Assembly: GCA_947034895.1 (NCBI GenBank) | Contig: OX344762.1 | Location: 70,550,981 to 70,614,980 of the forward strand | Length of the DNA: 64,000 nucleotides | Reading direction: 5' to 3' | Origin: Rhytidiadelphus loreus | Lineage: Eukaryota; Streptophyta; Bryopsida; Hypnales; Hylocomiaceae | Shown: positions 22,061 through 34,400 of the stretch, one piece after another | Numbering within the stretch: position 1 is the first letter of the stretch | Layout: every line of letters begins with the position of its first letter | The notes under the pieces: model-generated | The model's input: only the letters and a program-made list of their open reading frames with translations | The model's database searches: none | Told to the model about the DNA's origin: nothing | Position numbers and translations under genes: made by a program

Positions 22061-24268
22061 CCTAGGTTGGCCCTGTGGCTGGCTGGTTTGGATTTTGATT
22101 TTGGTTTTTTTTGGATTGAATTTTTTAGGTACAAGTGTATAAACTGGGTTTTGGAGGCAACTCCAATAAATTGACTTTTTAGGAGGTAAATGTGGTGTAC
22201 TGGGTTTGTTGGGGGAAAATATAATGGGCTGGTTCAAAGTGGTCTTTTTTAACTTGCACGACACACTTAGACGTCCCCTCCAACCTAAGCTAATTTGCCA
22301 CTAATCTTAGAAGCTAAACTTTGGACTTTTCCAAAAAGATCTTAGAAACTATACTTTGGAATTGAACGCTAAAGGGGTTCAAAGCTTTGTCGTGGGGTTG
22401 GTTTTAATACTGACTGTAGGACTTGGCAACCCCTGGGGGGTTCAAAGCTCTGCCGTACGGACGACTTTAACACAGACTTTAGGACTGATCAAATGACACG
22501 AGTTCAAAGCTTCGCCGCCCCCAAAGGGGTGGGCCCACTCAACAAAAAAAATAAAGTACGATAGTTAGAGCACACTTAGAGAAGACTCACGCCACCACAC
22601 GACTCCAATGATTAAAGACTTATGCACTAAAGGCCCCCCAAAGCGGCATCACCAAGGTATGGTGGGGGTTACTCTAGGGTTAATGCTCAACCCAAAGGAC
22701 TAAAAACACTCCACACAAAGTACACAAGTAACCAAAAGACACTTGAATGTGCACAAGAACAAGAGAAGGATCTCCAAGGACCTTCAAAGCTGCAAATAGA
22801 ACAACAATTGGAGCCAAAAGTGCTCCGAAAACACCATAGAGGTTTTTTGGCCTAAAACGCCAAAAGTTTCAAGATAACTTGGACCCACGGACCCAAAACA
22901 AGTATTGGGGGTGTTGTAGAAGGGGAAATGGAGCCCTTATATAGGTTTCCAAGGGAGCCCCCCCCTAAACTTACTACTAGTAATCTCATCTTTCCGGATT
23001 TTCATCCTTATCTTTGAGATTTTCACCAATTTTGGGTTTTACGATGGTCACAACTCACAAGTTCTAACTATTGGAGATTAACTCCGAATTGGAAATTGAT
23101 TGCACCATTGGCTTCAAAATGCCATTTTTAACCTTGAAGACCCCACTTCTTGCTAATACCGCAAGAAACCTCCCCTAAGCTGATACCAACCTTGATTAGC
23201 AACAGGTTAAAAAATCTAACTTTTGGAGGTTACCTTTTTGCCAAGGGGGACTGGCCAGGGTTGTCTGGAAGGTTCTTGGGAGCAAGAAAAGATTCTTGGT
23301 TGACTTCGTTCCAACTTCATGCGCTCTTGGGACGCCGGTCAAGTCTCCGTAAATCCTGCCACGTAGATAATTTGGAGGGAATGTCACTAATTCGGGGACT
23401 TTCTGCTGTTGGAATCCCATAAAACTTGTTGGTGCGCGTTATTAGCATAAAAGATGCTACTCTAATTCTTAGTGAGATTTTACCGCCACCTAGGTAATTA
23501 CCTCAAATTTTCCATCTTGAATTTAGGTGGTTGACTGTTTGGAAAAAAATCTTGGAATGATCAGAAAAAACCAAGACTTTTCTAGGAACCTCTCATGGAA
23601 TCTCCCGAGAGACCTACAAGTCCGTGATGGCACTCACATTGTCTATCATGGACAACACCAGACGCCTGCTCCATTAATTTACCGGCAGTCAAGGAATCTT
23701 CCACATACGAGGAAATCTTGGCAAATGAATTTCGCTTTTGAGTCCTTAGCATGGTTCGAATCCAAAATCACAATTTGGTGGTTGTAGACACCTTCGCTAT
23801 CGATCTTGAGGAGGTGTCACTTGCATGCTAATAAATTGGGGTTTCTACTATATTTTGTCAATGGAATGGAGAAACTGAACCCTTTCTAAGGAATCTCTCT
23901 AGGGGTTCTACCCAGACTCTATTTAAGACCTAATTTAGCCAACCAGGTCACATGTACTGAGGTTTTAGGCTATTTCAAGTAAGAACCCTCAACCCTTTCA
24001 AATGCCACTAATTCTCTGGTTCTAACCTATTTACAAGTAGGTTATAGGATCATTCTACGTATAAAAGTACATTTATGACCAAATACTATATTGGCATGTA
24101 ACATATCTATTTTGGTTCTACACTCTTTTTAGGATTTTTTGTCAATATTTGTGTTATAAATTGCAAAACTTGAAAAAAAAGAAAAACAATGAGTCCCAAG
24201 TGACGAATTCGGAGCTCACACCAACTCGTTCTAAGAGTTATGAAAAATGGAGTATCCTTCCATAAATC
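22061..24268 (-). other. Possible LTR/untranslated region downstream of the methyltransferase relic
   Basis: No convincing gene. Three imperfect ~62-bp units built on GGGTTCAAAGCTYTGCCG occur at 22,375-22,540. On the minus strand a TATA-like CCTATATAAGGGCTCC is present near 22,945-22,930, as in many plant LTR promoters. The region follows the 3' end of the minus-strand methyltransferase sequence, where a 3' LTR would be expected. I could not define LTR ends or find a second copy in the window, so the LTR reading is tentative. Confidence 0.3.
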
Positions 24269-25450
24269 TCATAGGTAAGCTATAAAGGCCTCTCCACCCC
24301 TAACCACCAAGTCTAGGCCTCTAGAACTTGATGGTTCATTGGCCTCTTGCAACTCATAAAATCCCAAGTGGCCTGCTAATGTTGAAGCTATGTGCTTTTG
24401 CTTAGCCACTAGAAGTGAAACAACCCAAGAGAGACAATTTAACTTCATAGCTTGGCCAATTAAATAACATCTTTGAAACTCCATGATGCTAGAAACTTTG
24501 GTGACCTCCGTTGGGAATCTCGTAGCTCGTTTCCACTTATAGGCATTGGGCTCAACTATCTTTTTAGTGCAAAAATCCTACACTAAGCCTAGTCTATTGT
24601 TTTTAAGAGCCTAGGACCTTGAAAAACTCACCAAGGTCGACAAAGCTTTGTGTGACTCACTTTTACAGTTAACTACTGCCAACGGTGCTTAATCATTGTA
24701 ATATATGTGCCTTGGTGACCAATTAGTATAAAAAATATCCTTCACTTAAATGTTGGACCATTAAATACGTCCAACCACCGCATGTAATAACTCTAGTAGT
24801 ACTATATTGGTCTACCAAAGTCATGGTCTAATGAGCTTTTGAGCCCATTACTGTCACATCCAATAATACAGGAATTCCAAGAATTTCGTGGATGCAGTGG
24901 ATATTCTCAAGTGTGCATGTCCGTGAAGTACCTACTACAAGCACATTTTCAATAATGTATCCCAGTGAACGTAGTTGAGAACTCTAAATAGTACGTATTA
25001 TCCGCACCATATTGTAGAACTGCAAAGAACGATTGTTTTTCAATCCATTTTGCTTACCCACCATAGACATCCCTTGACATGGTCACCTTATAATAATTAA
25101 ATTCATGGGCCCCAATGGCCCAATCGTGCAATGTCATCATATGAAATCAAAGAAATGTCACTCAGTAATGTTGAAAATGCGGTCTTAATAGCATTGATAT
25201 TCAATAATGATGGAAAGATTGAGTGCAACGGTTGAGCATGATGTTTGGCTACTTGTCGCATCATATCATTGTTGTCTACATAAACATAGTGCTTCACCTT
25301 TACACGTGCTTGCAACACTACAGCCACTCCAATGCCAATACCACCAAACAACTCCAAAAGTGTAATACCTTTGTTTAGCGGTTTTCAATTAATTGTGGAA
25401 GTATCTAGAGGCGGACCAGCATCGTCCACACCTCCATTTTTTTCCTCATT
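24269..25450 (-). pseudogene. DNMT-type C5 cytosine DNA methyltransferase, degenerate, retroelement-associated type
   Basis: Read from 25,450 downward. Motif I is well kept (GITLLELFGGIGIGVAV) and followed by a motif-II-like YVYVDNND and a DIARLGHWGP segment (25,357-25,103). After a frameshift the catalytic motif IV PCQG is readable at 25,082-25,071, although the expected Trp before it is a stop. Motif VI (GYIIENVLVVG; ENV at 24,950-24,942) lies in another frame. The C-terminal part has RFPTEVTK, LIGQAMKLNCLSWVVSL and GHLGFYE (24,560-24,300). Several stops and shifts make it non-functional. The enzyme family transfers methyl groups from S-adenosylmethionine to cytosine in DNA; copies carried by LTR retrotransposons are known from streptophyte algae and dinoflagellates. 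Family assignment is confident; attachment to a retroelement is inferred from context and resemblance. Confidence 0.8.
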
Positions 25451-26061
25451 TTATGGCAATAAGGATTGTTGCCATACATTTTGAATCACCATCCCTATAG
25501 CTTGTTGTAATTGGGTGGTACTCTCCCGTGCCAATTCCACCCTTAGTTGATATAATATTTCACCTCCAACTTCCAAAATCTCAACATTATTATATACTTT
25601 GAATTGAAGCTATAATAGAAGGATTCTAAAAATCCTCTTGAAACCAAGGTTGGCCCTCTGCTACAAGCCTAGAAAAGCAGTAGAGATCAACCAAATTACT
25701 AGTAAGAATTCGTATAAAACAAGTTGGCAATTGAGCCTTGCGCCCATCTCTTACTTGCCATTGTAGTCTATATGATGTTGTCTCCTTCCAAAAGTTCAAG
25801 ATAAAATGCATACAATATAATACCATAGCCCCTACCAAAACATCATATGATTTGGCCTCTGCAACAATGTAACTATAGCTTTTACCTTCAGGAAGTTAAC
25901 ATCTTCAACATCATCATAACGGAGTCGTAGTATCAACTCACTCCTTGTGATCCCATTTGCTTGCTCCATTCTACAAAAGTACTAATTGTCCACATGCATG
26001 TTTCTAATGTGTCCCTAGTCAAATCCAAGCTTTCAATTGTTGACTCACCTAGCATCAAGGA
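25451..26061 (-). pseudogene. Degenerate coding sequence upstream of the methyltransferase motifs
   Basis: Frames here run toward the methyltransferase with frameshifts (e.g. LQQAIGMVIQNVWQQSLLP near 25,500 and RDGRKAQLPTCFIRILTSN near 25,730). Not recognised as a known domain. It stops at the hAT insertion at 26,062 and probably continues at 27,924. Confidence 0.4.
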
Positions 26062-27923
26062 CAGGGTTGTCCCTCTCACATCAAGACCAAACGTCCGGAT
26101 TCATCCATGGCGTCCGTTGGGATAAAAATAAATAAATAAATAATTTTTTTTCCTGGACGGTCCGTTTGTCAACTTGCATGGGTGGTCCGTTGACTTGGAC
26201 GGTTGGGTTGTTGACCTCGACGGTGGACAAACTGGCTGTCCAAGTTGACGGACAGGCCATCCACAAAAAAAGTTGGAATCTGAAACATCCTTGAATCAAG
26301 GCATCACTCTATTTCTTCGTAGTCATTAGGCTAGTATTTGTCCAAAAGTTTTTGAATTACTATTTAGCTGTATACCTTTTATCACAAAAAAACTTTTTCC
26401 TATTATATTGCTAGCCTGATTTCAGCTAAATAAACTCCTGAGAAAGATTACCTTTTTGGTACTAAAAAGTGACCTCTATTGTTTTTCTACTTATGTGTCA
26501 TAAGTAGTAAAAAGACTATCTCACTGTATCTTTTCATGCTAAGCATATTCTAAGGTTTTGTGTATCTTTTCTCAAAGGAATAAGGTCACATTTCCAAGAA
26601 GTACAAACGAGAGTACAAAGCATACATATTTTCTCCTATTGAAATACAATGTATCAACATCTTCATTACTTTTGGAACTATTTAAAAAATAGACAAGTCT
26701 CCAAAGGTTCTTCCATAGCAAAAAGATATGGAGAGAAAGTACTTGCAAGAGTATGGAACACTAATGTAAAAGAAGGTACAAAGTAATGATCCAAAGAAAC
26801 TCCAAAGAAAATACTACAATAGGGTAGCAAAAAACTGTCATTTTTATCCAACTCCAAGAGGCTTGGGACCTCACCTATACCCGTCCCAAAAACAAAACAA
26901 TGCAATGTTAGTGAAGTGTACGAGGTGTCTCCAGTCCACAAGCACGTGCTATAATTTTCACAAAGAGAAGAATAACTGTACAGAGCAAACCAATGTTTAA
27001 CATCAACAAAACAGACAAGTGAGACAAAATCTAAGAACAATTAGCATGATGTGAAGACTCCATGTCTACTTATGCACTACCAATCAACACTTTGCCTTAC
27101 TCTAGGGAGAGAAGGTAATACTAAGTAAGAACTGAAGCAGAAAGATAATGCCAGCATGTAAACTCTAGCACATATTCACATTGGGCTTGCATCCTTTTTA
27201 TTAAGAAGCTAAGGTTCCTTAGCCACCTTGCTCATTAATGAATGTTTTCATCTGTTGTCTCCACCCAAGAATAAGAAACACGTCATTTTTTGACGTATGC
27301 AATCATGGTGTGAAAGATTTGAGAATTAAGCTTGCTGACTATTACTATTCACTCACCTCGTCCTGACAAGCCTTAGATCATATGGGAATTGGATCTCTAC
27401 AGATCTCATTGGTATTGACCAGCTTTTGATATTAACCAACTTTGGTTATTTTTGACGTCTCCTGCTCTTATTTTTTGATTGGAAATATTTCTCATTCCGT
27501 CCGCTCAAGTCTTAGTAAAATACAATGGCAACAACTGTAAATACATATGCTTTTAAGCTGACATGTGTCAAGGTATAAAAAGATGTAAGAACTAGAATAT
27601 ATTCCTTATGAATACTAACTTTCACTCAATTGTCAAGTCTGAATTTCAAGAAATTCTTACAAGCTTTTTTTAGAACCAAAGAGTTTTGAAACTCAAATAT
27701 AAAATCTTAAAAAAAAGGAAAAAAGAGAAAAGAAAAAATTTGATGACCTATTTGTCAACTAGACGACTGGTTTGCTCTAGGGTGACGAACTGGCCGTCAA
27801 AAAAAAAAGGGGTTGGGGGTTGGGGGGGTTGACAGCAATACCGACGCAATAGGACGCGTAAGGCAGACGCTTCATGACATCCGGATGTGAAAAGCCCATG
27901 TCACGTCTGGATAGACAACCCTA
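26062..27923. mobile_element. 1.86-kb non-autonomous hAT-type element with 8-bp target duplication
   Basis: Left end CAGGGTTGTCC at 26,062; right end AGACAACCCTA at 27,923, i.e. inverted termini (C/T)AGGGTTGTC(C/T). Flanks ATCAAGGA (26,054-26,061) and ATCAAAGA (27,924-27,931) form an 8-bp target duplication with one mismatch. GC-rich subterminal GGACGG/CCGTCC-type motifs lie inside both ends (26,090-26,260; 27,750-27,900). The interior has no recognisable transposase; the minus-strand frame at 27,040-26,678 (120 codons) matches nothing I know. Confidence 0.75.
27809..27828 (+). other. G-rich tract with quadruplex potential
   Basis: Runs of 4, 5 and 7 guanines separated by TT; the last run can supply two G-tracts, so the strand satisfies a four-tract G-quadruplex pattern. 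It lies in the right subterminal region of the hAT-type element. Confidence 0.5.
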
Positions 27924-27931
27924 ATCAAAGA

Positions 27932-28773
27932 TTGTGCACTGGATTCCAATAGTATATGTCAAGGTGCAAAAATTCTCCCTTTGGACCCAATAAGTTGGAA
28001 ATGCCCTAGAAATTGTCAAGAACCACTACTCTTGGAGTAATGAATGACCGTTCTATTGTCGGGCATGCTAGCAAAGTCTTCAATCAAGCAATTGCCAATA
28101 AAAGTTCCTTTGACTCAATTCAATCATTGCTAGTTACTACATGTGGCTCAAGCATAGTTTCCATGGCACTAACTATTGGTGAAGTGCCATCCTCACACAT
28201 GATAGTCACCAATTGGAACATTCTCACCACATTATACTACGAATGTACAACCATGGTTGTAGAAAATAATGGAGTATGACATACGATGGTAGATGCATCA
28301 ACTAGTATGTCCACACCTTGGCCACTTGCATTGGTCTTTGAAGCTACTTGTGGACCGCTTGAGTTCATTATAGAGGAGGTAGGCACCACATCTTCAAGTG
28401 CAAATGACTCAAGTGATCTAGCTTGGCAGTTGACTTCCCCTCGTTGTGGATCTAATCCTGAACTTGCACCTCGTGGAATATCATGCACCATAGTCTTGCT
28501 CCGTATTCTGGCAAATGCATCCATTGGCATTCCATTTGGGTCCACCATTTGAGAAGAAGATCCTTTTGCCTTGATAGTTGCACTCATTGCTTCCATTTTG
28601 GCCTCTAACTCCGTGAACGAGGCCTTCTATGATTTTTTCTCTCTTCTCATGAATTTGGTCTCTTTGGATTCACTACCCTTAGCATCTTTGGTCCCTTGGA
28701 CTTGAGTTCTAGATGTATTTTCTAACAACTTGCCTCTCCACCTAAGGAAATCAGTTAGTGTATCTATAAGTAA
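27932..28773 (-). pseudogene. Degenerate coding sequence, coiled/low-complexity segment
   Basis: Minus-strand frame 28,596-28,237 (119 codons; MEAMSATIKAKGSSSQ start) extends upstream through KASFTELEAK and a basic stretch near 28,700 with one stop. Composition is polar and disordered, gag-like, but no domain is recognised. It lies between two insertions and is in the same orientation as the methyltransferase relic, so it is taken as part of the same broken gene. Confidence 0.4.
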
Positions 28774-29305
28774 CTATGTGTGTTAAAGTGATTTTTTGAC
28801 CCTCTATTTACTTTTTAATAAACTATAATTTCAACCTATAATTTTGAGTTTTGTTTAATAATGATTGTAGGTTTCTATTGCCAAAAATTCCCAATTCTAA
28901 TAACATGTGACATGATTTGTAGAATAGATTGAAAAATGAACTAAAATAGCTTTTTTCTTCAACTCAAATATTGATAGAGAATACATTTAGATGACCATTG
29001 CATCAATATTCAAGAAAAATGAACTTTCAATAGAAAGTGATTTTCAATCATTTTTTGCTCATTTTTTGCTCATTTTTTAGACATTTTGATTCTTATATAA
29101 AATAGGGGGGTGAAAGTTATTTTCAATTCTACAATGTATTTCTTTACTTCAAAAATTTGTAACTAATTATAATTAACAAATAAAATTATTAAATAATTCA
29201 AAACATAAACTTTCAAAGTAGGAAAATATATTGATATTTTCTTCTTTTCCTTTTATTTAAATTTTAGGATATAAAATAGGGGGTCTAAAATATTAATACA
29301 CGTAG
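28774..29305. mobile_element. MITE with ~35-bp imperfect terminal inverted repeats
   Basis: Left terminus CTATGTGTGTTAAAGTGATT, right terminus (read inward) CTACGTGTATTAATATTTTA, followed on both sides by GACC(C/C)CTATTT-like sequence. The interior (AATAAACTATAATTTCAACC, TTTAGATGACCATTG) is shared with 63,780-64,000, so this is a dispersed family. Target duplication not resolved. Confidence 0.6.
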
Positions 29306-29982
29306 TTTTTAATGGACACTCTAAGTGATTTTCCCATTCCTCTCCATGGCCCTTGACGCCACAACCCGAACAAAAACCACTAGCATTGGTCGGTTCTTTC
29401 TTTGCACTTTTCTTGCAATCTCGCTAGCAATGACTAACTCCTCCACATCCGCATCATGCAATATCCGCATTTGCCGTGTTAGATGGAATGCTAGCCTTGG
29501 TGGACTTAGTCTTCTTTGGCAATTTTTCTTCCTTGTGCAAAAACCTCATGGCGGCCTTTTTTTTCAAAAGAGTGATCTCAATTCTCTTAGAAGTCTCGAA
29601 TACATACCTTAAAGTTGGCAAAACATCCAACCTTAAGGCTTCACTATAGATAAGGGTTTTCAATCCCTTGTCTAAAATACTATACTAGTCTTTAACAACT
29701 CGATGTTCAATCACTCCATAACTAGCAGATATTAACCACTTTAGTCTCGAATGTGCCTCATACAACAATTTGTCACTTCCACATGAAAATGTGCAAAATG
29801 ATTTCATCTAGTCTACTCATTGGCTACAATAATCCCATTGTAACTACATGAAAAATTGCTTAGTGACGCTGAAAGGTGGTGGATCTACCACTAGTGTAGT
29901 AGTTGTAGTTATAGTGGCTTCAGGACCTTCTGTGCTCACACCCCCTTCTTCTTTCTTCTCTTTGTTAGTTGGTAGCACAATG
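29306..29982 (-). pseudogene. Degenerate coding sequence between the MITE and CACTA insertions
   Basis: Minus-strand frame 29,663-29,454 (SEALRLDVLPTLRYVFETSK, then a lysine-rich stretch) and fragments up to the CACTA element at 29,983. Same orientation as its neighbours. Product unknown. Confidence 0.35.
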
Positions 29983-30971
29983 CACTATAAGAAAACAAAG
30001 TTTTTTTTATGTTGCAGAAAACATGAGATGGCGTCTTTTTTGACGCGGAAGTAATCAACGTAGATGTCTCCTAAAATCCGTTATAATTGACTAGCAAAAA
30101 ACGTGTAACAGACATGTTAAAACGTGTCCGATTTTGGCATGTTTTTTGTTGACGTCAAGAAGAACGTGTGTTTTTCAGCTTCAAAAAACAAACCACGTGG
30201 AGGACACGTCAGCGACATGTCACCTATTTTTGGCGGGCAATGCCACGTGTGAAATTTTCATCCATCCGGTCAAATCATATTTGTATCATTTGAAAATTTT
30301 ATTGGTGTTTTTTGAAACGTCAAATTAGACGTTTTTTGAAAAATCAATTGGTACATATAACATATCCTATCTTTAAAATGAAGATAAATTAAAAAATTAA
30401 AAAATATTGTCAAATTCAACAAAAATTGAAAAAAACTTACCATTTACCTTCAAATAAATTTTTGATGGTAAAATGAAGGAATTTCTTCATTAAAATTTAG
30501 TGAAAATGAAGGATTTCAAAGTTTTACTTATATTCTTTCTCTGCCCATAGAGAGACAAACGATATGGGATAAGTAAAAAAGGGGATGTATAATGAATTAC
30601 GTTTTGGGGGACATTCCTGCAAACGTCTTCAAAGACGTAAACGTCTCACTTGACATCTTTGCCTTCTGCCTGAATTGCATTTCTTACCAACAGTCAATAC
30701 TCTATTACTGACTGCACTAACTTCTGCAAGTGCAAAATGTAATTAATGCTGACGTGGACAAACTTGTTGTAAGTGATGTTTTCTGGGACGTCTTCAAAGA
30801 CATACACGTCTCATTTGACATTTGGCATTCTAATGTTTACAACGCCATGTCTGTGTAGACGTCAAAAAAAAATTGCACGACTACGTACGTTAACTTGAAA
30901 ACGCAAGACATCTCAAAAAACATGTGCCGTTCTGTGACTAACGTAACCAAAAATGTAGTTTTCTTATAGTG
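29983..30971. mobile_element. 989-bp non-autonomous CACTA element
   Basis: Termini CACTATAAGAAAACAAAG (left) and, read inward from the right, CACTATAAGAAAACTACA: 14 identical bases beginning with CACTA, as in plant En/Spm elements. Flanked by a 3-bp target duplication ATG (29,980-29,982 and 30,972-30,974). Inside are repeated ACGTCTTCAAAGAC-type palindromic motifs (30,624 and 30,788) that may be subterminal protein-binding sites. No transposase. Confidence 0.9.
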
Positions 30972-31500
30972 ATGCTTGGCCCTTTTCCCTGCATCAGCAT
31001 AATTTGAAGCATAGTAGTCGTGCCATGCCAAAATTTTGGTAGAATAAAGTAACTCAAATTCTCCATAATTCAACAATGGAGCCCCTTCTAGGCACCCAAA
31101 TAGTGCCCTCCATATCATATATGGATTAAAACTCACGTTACGTGATTTCAAGAGTTTACACTACATCGTAAACTCCCTCCTTAAATCATCCACTTTCATG
31201 GTGTCTGTGGCACTTGAAAAATGCCACACCCCACAATCAGCACCGCCATATGATAAAGCCATGTCATTCCAAACATAAACAAATTCAGTAAAAGTGAGCC
31301 TTATTCCATGGTCTACCATTGTGACGTAGAAATCCTCACTATTCCCACTAGCGGTCTCCTCCATCCATTTTGCTCGTTATTCTTCACTTGTGTCCAGTAG
31401 AGCTTCACTTCTACTTCTCATACTACCGAAGGGTCGTCGACTCCTAGGATGGATGAGCACAAATCCAATAGTCACCAACAGGTCACTCATGGATAATCTC
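30972..31500 (-). pseudogene. Degenerate coding sequence of unknown family, 5' part of the interrupted gene
   Basis: One minus-strand frame runs from about 31,500 to 30,975 with two stops (near 31,376 and 31,159). Readable parts include SDLLVTIGFVLIHPRSRRPF, DFYVTMVDHGIRLTFTEFVY, NPYMIWRALFGCLEGAPLL and ASNYADAGKRAKHH, the last ending exactly at the CACTA insertion. The aromatic-rich, protein-like composition leaves little doubt that this was coding, but I do not recognise it. Confidence 0.55.
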
Positions 31501-34400
31501 CCTAACAAAGAACACACCACTCCTAATGAAGCCCGTTCGTTGAAATGACTTTAGTTTTTTACGTAGCTACCACTCTTTATTGATAATATGACCAAGCCTC
31601 ATGACTCCCCTCAATTGCCTTAGAGTAAATTGTGAGTGGTATTCTTAATCTACAAAATTGAAAGTTAGAGTGTTCCAAACACTAGAGGCTCTCTCTAGTC
31701 ACCAGCCTTGTTCCCACTGCCACGTAGTGTGAAACAAATAGCCTCAAGCATGAAACTCTATAAAAATCAAGGAGAATGTGAATAATTCCATTGGTCTTGA
31801 AAACGTATACCTAACAACTTCATATCGTTGACCCTCGTTCTTCAATACAACTGCTATACATGGAATTATCATGTCGATAGCCTCCACTCTCCGTCTTAGT
31901 CAACACAAGGGAGCTACAATCACTAGTTTTTCCAACCTCTACTCACAAATAATTCAAGCCCCACGTTGTCAAGTCCAAAACTCTATAAATTTGTTGCTTA
32001 AGATTTTGGTGCCAAGCAATTTTGTGATTTGACCCTAAGGTGTTCTCAAGCCAACGGTGATAGCACAATTGGTTGAGTGAATTCTTCCACTTGGCCTTGG
32101 CATGATGACCCACTAGAAACTCCCACTTGCAACTCTTGAAACAACTCAACAATTTGGTGGATATTTTCTTCACCCAAATCACTTTGTGTTTTCTTACCTT
32201 TTATTTCTTTAACCCATAATTGTTCTAAGAGTGTAGTGAAGACTTTACCTTTGTCTATAGTAATACCTTGTTGTTTGGTTCACCATTGTAAAATGCAACA
32301 AAATTACAAAAAATGGTTAACCAACTTTCATGATGAATACTGTATCATGTGTAGGAAAATAAACTCTCACTCAAAATCAAAAGAAGTAGTTGGTACATGC
32401 CACCAACTACACTCCAAAACTAAAACTAACCAATTATATTGCTAGTTCTAAAGAAATAAAAATCCACCTATTCCTACCGCTAATGCCTTGAGCCTTAGCT
32501 CAATCCTCCAACAAGCAAAATTAATTAATGTATTGACTTCCCACCAAAATAATTATATCCATCACTTTGTCAACCGTTTGTACATGTGAGTAGTCTTCAA
32601 GAATCTTTTTGTGATCAGTATCCCATTTTTTCTAAGTAATGAATGGCGTGAGTTCAAGAAATAGGCAATGAGTTGCCACCCTAAGCCCCTCCATGTTACC
32701 CTCTTGAGCCTGAGCTAAGTCTTCTTGCCACTATATCCACCACTCTCTTTCTTAATGTTACAATCCTTCAATCAACAAGTACACGTGAAGAAATCGTAGT
32801 AAAGTGGTAGTGAAATTGGCCTTTTCAAACTATGTCTCATAGGTCAAAACCATGTGCTACCCTCTCAAATGAAAATAAACTCTCACTCAACCAATCTTCA
32901 GATGACTCATGGTCACCGCTCACTACTTGACCTTCATCGTTTGAACCAATCACCCAATGCCACAAGTTCAACTTGAACTCACCTTCGCCTACTCATCATC
33001 CCAATCCACGTTGTTTGGTAAATGATCTTCCTACAATAGAAAATAGCACAATCGACAAGCTAGCTACCCAACCATTAACACTTACTTGTCAATGCAATGT
33101 ATCAAAGTTTCCAAGACTTTATAGGGCGGACTTGTCATCCTTCAAAGTCTCTAGGGTTGCCGCTACTAGAGGCAAAATTCTCAACCAACTTACTAACTTT
33201 AGAAAGCCAAATTGCAATCAACAACACCCACTAATCACTCCTTCAAAAACTAGATCTAGACATCACTTCAAACTACACTCGCAATAACAAGCTCCAACCT
33301 CTACAATACCAGATCTGTTATTCTCAACCTCACTTCTTAGTCTCAAATACGAGAACAAACCAATTGGCTTCAAAACTTGAGCAAACAACCTCCCAATATT
33401 CAATTATAGTTCATTGCTCGATTCAACTATGCACTCCTAAGCTTCTCAAGTCCCAATGTGAGCCTTCCCAACCACCACTAACTCACAATCTTCTACTTTG
33501 GCCGCCCACAAGTCCATGAGCCCCAACAACCATCTCTCTTACATAAACCCCTCAAAAACTCCCATGAACTCTCGTGCATCACAACTTTGGCTCCCCTAAT
33601 TCCAAAGAGAGAGATGACACCATTCATCCAAAAGTTAAGGAAGGAATATCTCATGGCAAGCCCCTAGTGGCCCTTTTGGGGATGGCCCACAAATTTTAAC
33701 CACTAAAGCAAGGCCAATAATGCACATATTTTGCTAGGAAGAGGTTAGGACCCATTTCCAAAGCCCAGGGACCCTAAAACCATGCCTATAGAGCTCCACC
33801 TTGAGCTCTCTTTGCAATTCCAGCACATGAAAACCCCTCCAAAACACTCTAAATGTGTTTCTACAAGTTCTTAGGTGTCACAATCAATTGTGCATACACC
33901 AATGAACACAATAGGATCTTTTTCAAGCAATACATGTGAAAAAAAGCTTCAAAAGAAACTAAAAAAAACTCACAAAGATTACACAAGTCGAATCTACATC
34001 ATTCTTGAAGAATGAATGAATGCATGCTTATATAAAGCTTCAAGGCAAAACGTCCTTCACTCCATCACATGAGAGACTCAACTTGAAAAAGATGAGTCTC
34101 CACACCATACACGTGGAGTACATGGACATCAAGGTCTTGACTGAGGTGCTGAAATCCTTGCCAATGACCTAAACCATGACCCAAACTTGCAACCTTAGTC
34201 AATGCACTCCATATAGCCTTCTTTCCATCCCACCTAGCTTTGCCAACATCAAAGTTGACAGGAAAACACCATCTACACTCCTCTCATCACACATTAATCA
34301 TATTTGAGACCCTTTTATAGGGTTGATATGAAGAGCTTAGTTACTTTAAGAACCTATTATTCTAGAGATAAACCCCTAACAATTGTTGCACAAAAATTGT
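31501..34400. other. No definable gene; possible leader of the minus-strand relic
   Basis: Short minus-strand frames (e.g. 32,182-31,943) and a plus-strand 104-codon frame at 32,973 have no recognisable motif. A TATA-like TTTATATAAGC occurs on the minus strand near 34,040-34,030 and could be an old promoter for the relic. Otherwise nothing seen. Confidence 0.3.

Noticed and set aside
32973..33287. 104-codon plus-strand frame
   Set aside because: No recognisable motif, no supporting context, and composition follows the local pyrimidine bias.
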